A DNA stretch of 64,000 nt from Kribbella capetownensis (GTDB lineage: Bacteria > Actinomycetota > Actinomycetes > Propionibacteriales > Kribbellaceae), in assembly GCF_004331485.1 (NCBI RefSeq), contig NZ_SJKD01000004.1, positions 124,001 through 188,000 on the forward strand. Reading direction: 5' to 3'. The notes under the pieces are model-generated. The model did no database searches. It was not told the origin of the DNA and saw nothing but the letters and a program-made list of their open reading frames with translations. Positions 17,985-25,620 of this stretch are shown here, piece after piece. Within the stretch, counting starts at the first letter, position 1, and each line of letters opens with the position of its first letter. A program made the translations under genes and the position numbers.

Positions 17985-18032
17985 CAGCCACAGCCACAGC
18001 CACAGCCACAGCCACAGCCACAGCAACAGCAA
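17985..18032. repeat. CAGCCA hexanucleotide tandem repeat
   Basis: Six perfect CAGCCA units (17985-18020) are followed by two CAGCAA variants (18021-18032). The array starts 13 bp after the stop of the His-rich gene and is a simple-sequence tract likely to vary in copy number by slippage. Confidence 0.9.
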
Positions 18033-18116
18033 CCACTCCGCACCCCACCCCACGGTCGTCTGACCACCCCACACCCCATCCACAGCCGCAGACGACCGTC
18101 ACTGCACGCCCCCGCC

Positions 18117-18271
18117 CCAACCGGTCACCACCGCCCGACCAGCCACGGCACGCACCGTGCAGACCGACGGGTCACCGCAGACTCGCCGCCCCGACGGGTG
18201 AGCGCATGTCTCCAACCGGTCACCCAGCCCGACCAACTGCGGCACGCGCCGCGCAGACCGACAGGTCGCCG
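18117..18271. repeat. Imperfect 60-bp direct repeat, period about 95 bp
   Basis: A copy beginning CCAACCGGTCACC at 18117 (to about 18178) is repeated from 18212 (to about 18271). The two match at roughly 85% of positions and share GACCGAC and CGGCACGC blocks. There is no spacer regularity or terminal inversion to suggest a CRISPR array or insertion sequence. Confidence 0.75.
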
Positions 18272-18292
18272 CGTGTCCAGCAGCGCGAATGG

Positions 18293-18937
18293 TCAGCGCA
18301 CGCCTCGGGGCCGGAATTGGATGCTGATTCGGGGGCCCACTCGCCCGGACGCCTTGGGGATTGCGTGTTCCCAGGTGCGTTGACATGAACCGCCCATCAC
18401 GATGAGGTCCCCATGCCCGAGCGGATAACGCACCGTCGAACTGACTGGCCCACTGGTCGCCCCGGGCCGCGGCCGCAGCGCGAGCACACGCGGCTCGCCG
18501 ACCGACAGGATCGCCACCATCGTGTCCTCGTGATTCCCGCGCCCGATCCGGTCCCCATGCCAGGCAACGCTGTCCCGCCCGTCCCGGTAGAAGCACAACC
18601 CCGCCGTCCGGAACGGCTCACCCAACTCGTCCGCATAGTGCTCACTCAGCAGATCCCGAGCCTCATCCAGGATCGGCACCGGAAGCTCCTCGTTCTCCCC
18701 GTAGAAGCACAACAGTCGCGGTACGTCGACCACCCGGTCGTACATCTGCCGCCGCTCCGCCTGCCACGGCACATCCCGCGCCAACCGCTCGTACACCTGA
18801 TCGGCCCCGGTCAACCACCGCGGCAACACATCGATCCACGCCCCAAGCCCCAGCTCCGTCCGCCCGACCCCCGCCAGCGAACCGAGCGCAGGATCCTCGA
18901 ACGCATCCAGCAACGACCCTTGAAGCCCAGCAGTCAT
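18293..18937 (-). CDS. AlkB-like 2-oxoglutarate/Fe(II) dioxygenase
   Basis: This 214-residue enzyme has the AlkB double-stranded beta-helix core. The iron ligands are visible: His127 and Asp129 in AWHGDRIGRG and His191 in TWEHAIPK. The 2-oxoglutarate-binding arginines are in RISIQFRPR. It is probably an oxidative demethylase for alkylated nucleic acid bases. ATG 18937 gives the usual family N-terminus (MTAGLQGSLLDAF); in-frame starts at 18949 and 18967 exist. It stands alone, with no Ada or other repair gene nearby, so SOS or adaptive-response control is not evident. Confidence 0.88.
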   Translation of the reverse strand: MTAGLQGSLLDAFEDPALGSLAGVGRTELGLGAWIDVLPRWLTGADQVYERLARDVPWQAERRQMYDRVVDVPRLLCFYGENEELPVPILDEARDLLSEHYADELGEPFRTAGLCFYRDGRDSVAWHGDRIGRGNHEDTMVAILSVGEPRVLALRPRPGATSGPVSSTVRYPLGHGDLIVMGGSCQRTWEHAIPKASGRVGPRISIQFRPRGVR

Positions 18938-18967
18938 ACCGTCCACCATACCCCGTGATTCGAACAT

Positions 18968-19351
18968 AGGTTCCCTTAATCTCAGATCTTTCAGATGGAT
19001 CTGAGACCTGGCCTACGTTGTGGACGGTGTCCCTGGCGTGGGTGAATGCGCCCCTTCCGCCGTCGGCAGACGCTCCCATGCCGGACCGTTCCGCGGGCTG
19101 AGCCCAGGTCCACGAGGAGCATCCCTGCACCCTGTCCCTGCGCACCCTGTCCCTGCGCAGTGTCCGTCAGGGTTGTGGAGACCAGCCGCTATGGGCGACC
19201 GTCGGCTGGGGCCGTCAGCCGCTGGTGGCGGTCGGGGACGGGACGCCGCCCTGTGCTGGTGCGTCCTGCGGTGCAAGGAGTACCGGTGCACCCCGTCCCT
19301 GCGCACCCCGTGCCTAAGGGTTGTGCAGACCGGCCGGGCTGTGGGCGCCTG
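18968..19351. other. Gene-free stretch with a decayed copy of the downstream gene end
   Basis: No intact gene is supported. The stretch contains two related blocks. The second block runs into the 3' end of the minus-strand membrane-protein gene, and the first carries a degenerate copy of the same ending, so it is probably debris of a local duplication. Confidence 0.55.
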
Positions 19352-19376
19352 TCAGCCGCTGGTGGCAGTCGGGGGC
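19112..19376. repeat. Degenerate direct duplication covering a gene 3' end
   Basis: Block 1 (about 19112-19240) and block 2 (about 19274-19376) share, in order, GAGGAGC/AGGAGT, CCCTGCGCACC, AGGGTTGTGNAGACC and TCAGCCGCTGGTGGC. In block 2 the last element is the stop region of the gene at 19352-20161 (tail PTATSG). Block 1 on the minus strand would also read APAQGGVPSPTATSG then stop. Confidence 0.75.
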
Positions 19377-20161
19377 GTGCGGGTCGCCTCCGGAGCTGCT
19401 GCGCCCTCCGCCGCGACCCCCTGCGCCGACGCGTTCTGTGCCGGTGCGCCTTGTGCTGGTTCGTCGTGTGCCGGTCTGGCTGGCGCTGGGGTGTCCTGTG
19501 TGGGTGCGTGCTGGGATGGGGGTGTTTGGCGGGCTGTGCGTAGTAGGGCGATGGCGGCGGCGATGAGCCATAGGGCGAAGGCTACGGAGGCTAGGCCTCC
19601 GCTCCAGAAGCCGGATAGGCACAGTACGGCGACCGCGTAGGACGTCCAGGTTGCCCACGTCGGTAGGGCACGCGCCTGCTGGGCGATTCGCGTGGTGACG
19701 GCGACCATGACGCCGCCGCCGATCAGGCCGGTTAGCGCGAGGACCTGTCCTCCCATGCCAAGCGCGCGGACGGTGTTCGGGTCGGCGGTGAACTCGTCCG
19801 ACCATGCCGCGAACGCGCTCCCCACATCGAGTGAGACACCCGTGATCATCAGCCCGCTGAACAGCGCCGCGGCCGGCACGATCGCGTGCGCGAGCGGGTC
19901 GCCGCCGGACAGTCGGTCCAGCACGCGCCGCAGACCGGTGGCGAACCAGAGCAGCAGCGCGACCCCCGCAGCGAGCACGGGCAGTCCGATGCCGGCGGCG
20001 GCCTGCCGCGTGTCGTCGTTGAGCCTTTCGAGGATGGCCGCGTCCGACATGCCTGCGTCGTCGACGCCGACCAGGTAGCCCAGCGCCACCGCGACGACGA
20101 GCAGTACGACCGAAGCAGCCCCCGCCCATGCCGCGCGCCGAAGAGCTCGTGACTCGTCCAT
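19352..20161 (-). CDS. Five-helix membrane protein with Ala/Pro/Gln-rich cytoplasmic tail
   Basis: This 269-residue protein starts MDESRALRRAAW and has about five hydrophobic segments to residue 210. A hydrophilic tail of 60 residues follows, with repeated APAQ/PAQG motifs. The region between helices 1 and 2 contains an acidic helix (SDAAILERLNDDTRQ), reminiscent of DUF4386-like membrane proteins, but I cannot assign a family firmly. It stands alone. The repetitive tail and its decayed copy downstream show that the 3' end has been changing by duplication. Confidence 0.65.
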   Translation of the reverse strand: MDESRALRRAAWAGAASVVLLVVAVALGYLVGVDDAGMSDAAILERLNDDTRQAAAGIGLPVLAAGVALLLWFATGLRRVLDRLSGGDPLAHAIVPAAALFSGLMITGVSLDVGSAFAAWSDEFTADPNTVRALGMGGQVLALTGLIGGGVMVAVTTRIAQQARALPTWATWTSYAVAVLCLSGFWSGGLASVAFALWLIAAAIALLRTARQTPPSQHAPTQDTPAPARPAHDEPAQGAPAQNASAQGVAAEGAAAPEATRTPPTATSG

Positions 20162-20710
20162 GCCGCCTCCCTCCCACGGTCGCGGCCACGGGTGGGTCGG
20201 AGGTGCTGCACGCACCAAAAGCCGGCCCGTGGCGCGACTAGCGTCAGTCCGAGCATGCGGCCGTACCGGGCCGCCAGCAAGGGGTCGGCAGCCGATCTCA
20301 GTGCCAGGCGTCTCAGCGTGGTGGGCCGGTGCCGCGCCGTGGGCGGCGAGCATCGACTCCGCGAGGGGCGCGGGAGTAGATCGGGGTGCGCTGGCGGCGC
20401 CGACCTCCGGAGTGTCACCGCCCAGGGCGAGCGTCGGTCCTGCACGTGGGGATCCTGCGCGGGTCCTGCGCGTGAGGTCTCCCGCAGGTCCATCACGAAC
20501 CGGTGGTAGTGAGCGCCGTCGTGCCACGTCCATCGTGGTGGCGTGACGCTGAGCTGGTCGCCTGCTCAAGCTCGCGGGGGCCTGAGCGAACGTACGTCGC
20601 GGCAACACGCGCTGGATCGCGCTGTTCCCATCGATTGCTGTGCTTGGCCTGGTGGATGGACAAGACTTCGTAGCAGCGCGCATGGGTTGTGACCGGCTGC
20701 TGGAGGACCG
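20162..20710. other. Gene-free stretch of about 550 bp
   Basis: I see no supported gene. Open frames on both strands are Arg/Pro-rich shadows without domains. It separates a minus-strand gene from a plus-strand gene and should therefore hold two divergent promoters, but I could not place convincing -35/-10 pairs. GGAGG at 20702-20706 is the ribosome site of the amidohydrolase. Confidence 0.5.
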
Positions 20711-22150
20711 ATGGCTCGACTGGTGATTCGGAATGTGTCGGTGCTGGTGGTGCCTGAGGTCGGGGAGTGCCGGGTCGACGAGTTTCAGGATCTGCACATC
20801 CACGACGACCGGATCACTGCTGTCGCTCCGACCGGAGCCGACCCCGAAGTCGGGTTGGAAGAGGCCGGCGATTCGCGGGAGACCGGTTCGCTGGGGGACG
20901 GCGGCGGAGGCGGCGGTTCGCTGGGGGAGGGCGGCGGAAGCGGGGGTGGGCTGGGGGAGGTGGAGGTGATTGACGGGACTGGGTTGCTGGCTGTGCCGGG
21001 GTTGGTGAACTCGCATACGCACAGTCCGATGGTGATGATGCGGGGCGCCGCCGAGGACGTGTCGATCGATGACTGGTTCAACCAGCGGATCTGGCCGATG
21101 GAGGTCAACCTGACCCCGCAGCGGGTGCGCGTCGGTGCGCGGCTCGCGTGTGCGGAGATGCTGCTGGCCGGCGTGACCACGTTCGTCGACCACTACTTCC
21201 ATGCCGACCAGATCGCCCAGGCCGCGCTCGAGTCCGGCATCCGCGCCGACCTCGCTCCGACGTACTTCTCCTCGACCGGCCCGGAAGCCATCGACGCCGC
21301 CATCGCCACCACCCGCGACCTCAGCACCCTCGACCCTCGCATCACCGCCAGCCTCGGCCCACACGCGACGTACACGGTGACGGACCAGGATCTTCGTCGT
21401 ACTGCGGAAGTCGCGCGAGCCGAAGGGCTCCGGATCCACCTGCACGCGGCCGAGACCGAAGAGCAGACCCGTTCGTCCGTGGAGCGTCTCGGTGTCACGC
21501 CGATGCAGGTGCTCGACCGCACCGGTGTGCTGGAGGCCGGCGCTTTGATCGCGCACGGTTGCGGCATCCGGGAGTCCGACCTGGCGATTCTCGAGCGCCA
21601 GGCCGATCGCATCGCCGTTGCCAGTTGCCCGAAGGTCTATCTGAAGCTCGCGATGGGTTCGGTGACACCGATCCGAAGCCTGCAGTCGATCGGCGTACCG
21701 GTCGGCGTCGGGACCGATGGAGCAGCGGTCCACAACACGCTCGACGTCTGGGAGTCGTTGCGCATGGTCGCCCTCACCCAGAAGCAACGCGAACAAGACG
21801 CCGAGTGGATGACGGTCTCCGACACCCTCCGCCTCGCTACCCGGGGTGGCGCCACGGCGGCCGGACTCACCGACACGATCGGTGCCCTCGAACCGGGCCG
21901 CCAAGCCGACATTGCGTTGCTCGACCTCTCCGGCCCGCATTGCCAACCACTCCACGACCCTCGAGCAGCCCTCGTCTACTCCATGAGAGCCTCCGACGTC
22001 GTCACCGTCCTAGTCGCCGGCCAGGTCGTCGTACGCGACCGCCGACTCACCACCCTCGACCTCGACGACGTCATCGCCGAAGCTCGGGACCTGGCCCACA
22101 CCCTGGTGGACCTCTCGAAGGGCGGCGCCGTCCAGCACTACGCCCCCTGA
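20711..22150 (+). CDS. Amidohydrolase of the MtaD/TrzA/ATZ subtype
   Basis: This 479-residue metal-dependent hydrolase has an outer beta-sandwich and a TIM barrel. The metal site is visible: NSHTHSPM, the barrel His in RIHLHAAETEEQ, then IAHGCGI and the Asp in VGVGTDGAAVHN. Relatives deaminate 5'-methylthioadenosine, S-adenosylhomocysteine, guanine or triazines, so a deaminase is likely but the substrate is open. It is odd in carrying an insert of about 25 Gly/Ser/Glu/Leu residues (about residues 59-86) in the N-terminal sandwich, encoded by a 30-bp tandem repeat. The following hydrolase gene lies 148 nt away. Confidence 0.85.
   Translation: MARLVIRNVSVLVVPEVGECRVDEFQDLHIHDDRITAVAPTGADPEVGLEEAGDSRETGSLGDGGGGGGSLGEGGGSGGGLGEVEVIDGTGLLAVPGLVNSHTHSPMVMMRGAAEDVSIDDWFNQRIWPMEVNLTPQRVRVGARLACAEMLLAGVTTFVDHYFHADQIAQAALESGIRADLAPTYFSSTGPEAIDAAIATTRDLSTLDPRITASLGPHATYTVTDQDLRRTAEVARAEGLRIHLHAAETEEQTRSSVERLGVTPMQVLDRTGVLEAGALIAHGCGIRESDLAILERQADRIAVASCPKVYLKLAMGSVTPIRSLQSIGVPVGVGTDGAAVHNTLDVWESLRMVALTQKQREQDAEWMTVSDTLRLATRGGATAAGLTDTIGALEPGRQADIALLDLSGPHCQPLHDPRAALVYSMRASDVVTVLVAGQVVVRDRRLTTLDLDDVIAEARDLAHTLVDLSKGGAVQHYAP
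20887..20966 (+). repeat. 30-bp coding tandem repeat (Gly-rich insert)
   Basis: Unit 1 (20887-20916) and unit 2 (20917-20946) match at 27 of 30 bases, and a partial third unit runs to about 20966. Each full unit encodes ten residues of the form SLG(D/E)GGG(G/S)GG. The repeat is in frame, so copy-number changes would lengthen or shorten the protein without breaking it. Confidence 0.9.
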
Positions 22151-22298
22151 CCTCCAGCGCGGCCAGCACCACTCTCGTGATCCAACGCAGCAGCACAGCC
22201 CGGCCGATCGTCCCGCGAGCGGCCGGCAGCGCGTGCAGGGCGACGGGTTGTTGCTGGTTGTGCACTCTAGGCTTTGGGGACGACTTCGAGGAGGCGTG

Positions 22299-23123
22299 AT
22301 GGCGGCATCGAGCTCCGATCTGTCCGGCTGGCGGCGAGGACCGTTCACCGGCGCCGGACTGACCTACGACTGCTTCGAGAACGGGTCCGGTCCAGGAGTC
22401 GTACTGATCCCCGAGATCCCGGGACTCACTCCCGAGGTCCAGGCCTTCGGCGAGCACTTGGTCGACGCGGGGTTCACCGTCGTCATCCCGTCGCCGTTCG
22501 GTACGCCGGGACGCGACCCGAGCATGGGTTACACCCTCCGGACGGTCGCGCGCCTGTGTGTGTCCAAGGAGTTCCGGGCCTTCGCGAGGGACGCGGAACG
22601 GCCGATCACGAAGTACCTGCGGGCTGTCGCCGCCGACCTGGCCACCCGGACGCCGGGCCGTGGGGTCGGCGTGATCGGGATGTGCTTCACCGGAGGGTTC
22701 GCCCTGGCCGCGGCCGTCGAGGAGTCGGTGGTGGCGCCGGTTCTCAGTCAGCCGTCGGTGCCGTTCCCGGTGACGCGCACGATGCGGCAGGATCCGGGCC
22801 TGTCCCGGCGGGAGTTCGAGATCGTCAAGGAACGGACGCGGAACGACGGACTCTGCGTGCTGGGTCTGCGGTTCAGCAAGGACCGGGCGGCGCCGCCGGA
22901 GCGCTTCGCCACACTCCGCGCGGAGCTCGGTGACGCGTTCGAGGTGATCGAGCTCGACTCCGGCCCGGGCAATCCGGATGGCTTCAAGTCCTCGGCGCAC
23001 GCGGTCGTGACCCACGAGGTGCGGACCGACCCACCCAACTCGGCGTACCGGGCGCGGGCCCGGACGGTCGAGTTTCTTCGCGAACGCCTTGTGCAGCAAG
23101 GCGAAACTCAACCGCACGATTGA
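22299..23123 (+). CDS. Dienelactone hydrolase-family protein
   Basis: This 274-residue alpha/beta hydrolase has the nucleophile Cys129 in GVIGMCFTGGF, as in dienelactone hydrolases where Cys replaces Ser. The catalytic His is probably in SSAHAVV. GVVLIPEIPGLTPEV near the N-terminus is the oxyanion-loop region. ATG 22299 is preceded by GAGGAGG (22288-22294). It may follow the amidohydrolase in one transcript (148 nt gap). The substrate is unknown; relatives hydrolyse lactones or simple esters. Confidence 0.85.
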   Translation: MAASSSDLSGWRRGPFTGAGLTYDCFENGSGPGVVLIPEIPGLTPEVQAFGEHLVDAGFTVVIPSPFGTPGRDPSMGYTLRTVARLCVSKEFRAFARDAERPITKYLRAVAADLATRTPGRGVGVIGMCFTGGFALAAAVEESVVAPVLSQPSVPFPVTRTMRQDPGLSRREFEIVKERTRNDGLCVLGLRFSKDRAAPPERFATLRAELGDAFEVIELDSGPGNPDGFKSSAHAVVTHEVRTDPPNSAYRARARTVEFLRERLVQQGETQPHD

Positions 23124-23299
23124 ACTCCGCGGTAACCAGGCGGTCCGTCACAGCGTGCCGGGTAGCTATGACCGTCGGTGCCGAAATGTTAAAGCGGTGT
23201 CGAGGAATACGCAGCGTGTGAGTATCCGGACTCCGGGTGGGGAAACATACCGGAATCTGGGGTGGATCGTTGCGTTGTGCAAGGGAGGGGGAGCAGTGG

Positions 23300-23419
23300 G
23301 TGACGCTCGGTGATTTCCTCTGGTATCAAGCGCCGGGGACATGGCACGATCGGCCCCCGGAGGCACATCAGGGGGCGGGCATGGCGATGGCCAGGCACTT
23401 GAAGAGTGAGGCTGTATGA
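23300..23419 (+). CDS. Possible 39-residue leader ORF
   Basis: GTG 23300 follows a strong GGGAGGGGGAG purine tract (23283-23293) by 6 nt. The ORF encodes VTLGDFLWYQAPGTWHD and continues to LKSEAV. Its TGA (23417-23419) overlaps the ATG of the next gene (ATGA), which suggests translational coupling. It has no recognisable family, and the length makes it a candidate only. Confidence 0.3.
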   Translation: MTLGDFLWYQAPGTWHDRPPEAHQGAGMAMARHLKSEAV

Positions 23420-24255
23420 ACGGGCGGACAGCACAGGACAGCCGGCTACCGGTCAACGGGACGGCGGCGGCTAACGGGACCAATGGTCACGGCCCGCAGC
23501 CGCAGGCTCCACTCGGCCACTTGCCGGCGGACGAAGGGGCCGACGAGCACAGAGCTCCCGCGGAGCATCGCGACCACAAGAAGCGGGGCCGCGGCAAGGC
23601 GGCGGAGAATACTCCCGCACGCGACGCCGGTGCTCGACCAGCCAAGCCCGCGAGCGGACCCGAGGCTGGTCCTCAGGCCGGCCCTCAGAAGGGCCCGGAG
23701 GGCGGTCCAGAGAACGGTCCCGAGCAGGTGCATTGGTCCCAGCGGCCGAGCACGCGCGTGAACGGTACGCCGCTGGGCGAGTTCAACACTCCGGTCCGCG
23801 TCGACGAGATCGCGGTCGCGGCGATGGCCCTGTCCGAGAACCTGCAGGCCGCCACCCGTGGCATGCCTGAGTCCGTCGAGTTGCGCCGGTTCCGGCGTGA
23901 GCTCGACCAGGCCGCCAGCACGTTCCGCACGATCGCGGGCGAGCTCGAGGCGACCGCCGGCAGCCTCGTCCGCCTGGCAGCGAACGAAGCGCAGGCCTGC
24001 GGCGTCGGCTGGGGCGTCTGCCCCGAGCACGGCCTGACGTTGATGAACGTCGGCGACACCGTCACCTGCCACATCCTCGGCTGCCACCGGCAGAACGAGG
24101 GCGCGGTCGAGCGCTGCCAGCACCCAGTGGCCTATCGCGTCGTGGACGCGGCCGGCCCGTCGCTGCTGACCTGCGCCGGACACGCCATCGCCTGCCGGCT
24201 CTACCTCGACAACCCCGTCATCACAGCCGCCGCCGACAGCATGGAGCTGTTTTAA
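23416..24255 (+). CDS. Unknown protein with GPxx repeats and a Cys/His-rich C-terminal domain
   Basis: This 279-residue protein has three parts. Residues 1-80 are low-complexity and charged. Residues 81-104 are six successive GP(E/Q)x tetrapeptides. From about 118 to the end there is a folded domain: a helical segment (VELRRFRRELDQAASTFRTIAGELE), then CGVGWGVCPEHG, TCHILGCHR, ERCQHP and LLTCAGHAIAC. The eight spaced Cys and several His suggest a zinc-binding fold. I do not recognise the family. It is not membrane-bound and lacks a signal peptide. Neighbours give no clue. Confidence 0.65.
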   Translation: MNGRTAQDSRLPVNGTAAANGTNGHGPQPQAPLGHLPADEGADEHRAPAEHRDHKKRGRGKAAENTPARDAGARPAKPASGPEAGPQAGPQKGPEGGPENGPEQVHWSQRPSTRVNGTPLGEFNTPVRVDEIAVAAMALSENLQAATRGMPESVELRRFRRELDQAASTFRTIAGELEATAGSLVRLAANEAQACGVGWGVCPEHGLTLMNVGDTVTCHILGCHRQNEGAVERCQHPVAYRVVDAAGPSLLTCAGHAIACRLYLDNPVITAAADSMELF

Positions 24256-25481
24256 GCGGGCCACGGCTGCGTGGGCCGGGTTGCCGTCACGGGCGCCTGG
24301 CCCTGGAACATCCGGCCGCCGTCGTTGGTCAACCGCAGGTAGTAGTCCGACGTACACGCCGTACCGTCCTCGTCGAGGGCGCGGATCCCGGAGCCGGCCG
24401 GAACCCAGGCACCGCTCTCCGCGGTCTTCGCGATCTGGTTGCCCTCGTTGTACTCGTCGAACATCGAGATGTAGAGCCCCTGCACCCCGACGCGGGTGAG
24501 GTTGTAGAACTGGCGCCACATCAGGTCACCGTGCCGCCGGTGCCCGGACTGCAGGTCGCCCGGGATGACGCACGGCTGGTAGTCGATGCCGTGGGCGTTG
24601 CAGTCGGCCTGGTCCTGCTGGTTCACGTTGTTGTAGTAGTGATCCGCGCCGGCGATGTCGCTGATCCGCCCGACCATCCACGGCGACAACATGTTGAACG
24701 CGTGGTACACGTCGAGATAGCCGGGCCGCGAGTCCTCGTTGCCGGGCAGCCAGTGCGTCGGTACGCCGCCGATCACGTAGCACCCCTGGCCCTTGAACCA
24801 GTTGACGACGTCGAGGCAGACCGACGCCGGCCACGCCTTGTTCGCCTCGTCGAAACCGAAGCCCCAGATGCACACGACCGGCTTGCCGTTCTGCCGCGCG
24901 TACGCCGGTGACGACGTGTACGCACTCATCTTCGCCGTCCAGTCCGCCTTCATCTCCGACTGCATGTTCGTCCAGCCGGTGGCGTCGTACATGATGTAGA
25001 ACTTGCGGCCGTACTGCTCGGCGGCCTGGCGGACCTTCACGGCCATCGCGTCGCGGGTCGGTCCTTCGCCACCGGTCGGGTTGAACCGCTGCAGGGCGGC
25101 GGTGTCGCAGCCGTTCTGCTGCATCCACTGGAAGTGTGTGTTCACGGTCTGCTGGTCGTACGACGAGAACAGCCGGGCGCCCTGCCCGTTGCCGAGATTC
25201 GGGTACGCCGTCTGGTACGTCGAGCTGTAGTCGCGGACGTCCGGCCAGCTCACGATCGCGGTGTTGGTGGGCGACGGCGGTTGGCCCCAGTTGCTGCTCC
25301 AGTGCCACCACCCGTTGATCGGTGCGCCGTCGCCACCGCAGGCGAACCAGCCCTGGTAGCCGACGGTCACCTTGCCGACGACGTCACCGGGTGGACTGGC
25401 GGCGGATGCGACCTGAGGGACTGCCCCAGCCAGAGCGGTGGCGGCAGTCGAGGCAAGGAAAGTACGGCGGGAGAGCTTCAT
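24252..25481 (-). CDS. Secreted GH71/GH99-like glycoside hydrolase
   Basis: This 409-residue exported protein has a Tat signal (SRRTFLASTAATALAGAV, cleavage near VASA). The rest is a (beta/alpha)8-type domain seen in GH71/99-like proteins of actinobacteria, with VGYQGWFACGGDGAPINGWW, FYIMYDATGW, VCIWGFGFDEANKAWP and LYISMFDEYNEGNQI. Glu/Asp in FDEYNEG are plausible catalytic or binding residues. ATG 25481 gives the signal peptide directly. It diverges from the ROK sugar operon, so its product may supply the sugar taken up there. The glycan is unknown. Confidence 0.8.
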   Translation of the reverse strand: MKLSRRTFLASTAATALAGAVPQVASAASPPGDVVGKVTVGYQGWFACGGDGAPINGWWHWSSNWGQPPSPTNTAIVSWPDVRDYSSTYQTAYPNLGNGQGARLFSSYDQQTVNTHFQWMQQNGCDTAALQRFNPTGGEGPTRDAMAVKVRQAAEQYGRKFYIMYDATGWTNMQSEMKADWTAKMSAYTSSPAYARQNGKPVVCIWGFGFDEANKAWPASVCLDVVNWFKGQGCYVIGGVPTHWLPGNEDSRPGYLDVYHAFNMLSPWMVGRISDIAGADHYYNNVNQQDQADCNAHGIDYQPCVIPGDLQSGHRRHGDLMWRQFYNLTRVGVQGLYISMFDEYNEGNQIAKTAESGAWVPAGSGIRALDEDGTACTSDYYLRLTNDGGRMFQGQAPVTATRPTQPWPA

Positions 25482-25552
25482 GGGGGCGGACTCCTGTCGG
25501 GGCGGAGGAAATCTCGAACAGGCTCTTGCAAGAAAGCGATCGTGACAAGGCC

Positions 25553-25581
25553 TTGACGGCCCCACCGCTGAAACTTAGTTT
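25553..25581 (+). promoter_or_regulatory. Promoter of the ROK/sugar ABC operon
   Basis: TTGACG (25553-25558) and TAGTTT (25576-25581) are 17 nt apart. Transcription would start near 25588, inside the inverted repeat listed next. GGGAGGGG (25606-25613) provides the ribosome site for ATG 25621. Confidence 0.6.
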
Positions 25582-25601
25582 GTTGCCTCAACAGACAAAG
25601 T
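25573..25601. promoter_or_regulatory. Probable ROK operator
   Basis: The arms ACTTAGTTTGTTG (25573-25585) and CAACAGACAAAGT (25589-25601) are inverted with 11 of 13 pairs matching around a CCT spacer. The AT-rich TTTGTTG/CAACAAA character is like known ROK repressor sites. It covers the -10 and the start point, so binding would block transcription. Confidence 0.7.
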
Positions 25602-25620
25602 CTGCGGGAGGGGTGGTCTG

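Larger units (their letters stand above)
17973..18292. other. Gene-free stretch with repeats
   Basis: No convincing gene is present. The stretch holds a CAGCCA hexanucleotide run and a 60-bp imperfect direct repeat, listed separately. Open frames here have compositionally biased translations without recognisable domains. Confidence 0.6.

Noticed and set aside
17985..18271. CRISPR array
   Set aside because: The hexanucleotide units have no spacers and the 60-bp repeat has only two imperfect copies. No cas genes are present.
20162..20710. Hidden gene between the membrane protein and the amidohydrolase
   Set aside because: All frames of useful length give Arg/Pro/Gly-rich translations without a ribosome site or motif.
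20162..21955. Extension of the minus-strand membrane-protein frame upstream to an 867-residue protein
   Set aside because: The extra 598 residues run antisense through the amidohydrolase gene and have no domains, whereas the 269-residue form starts directly before its first membrane helix.
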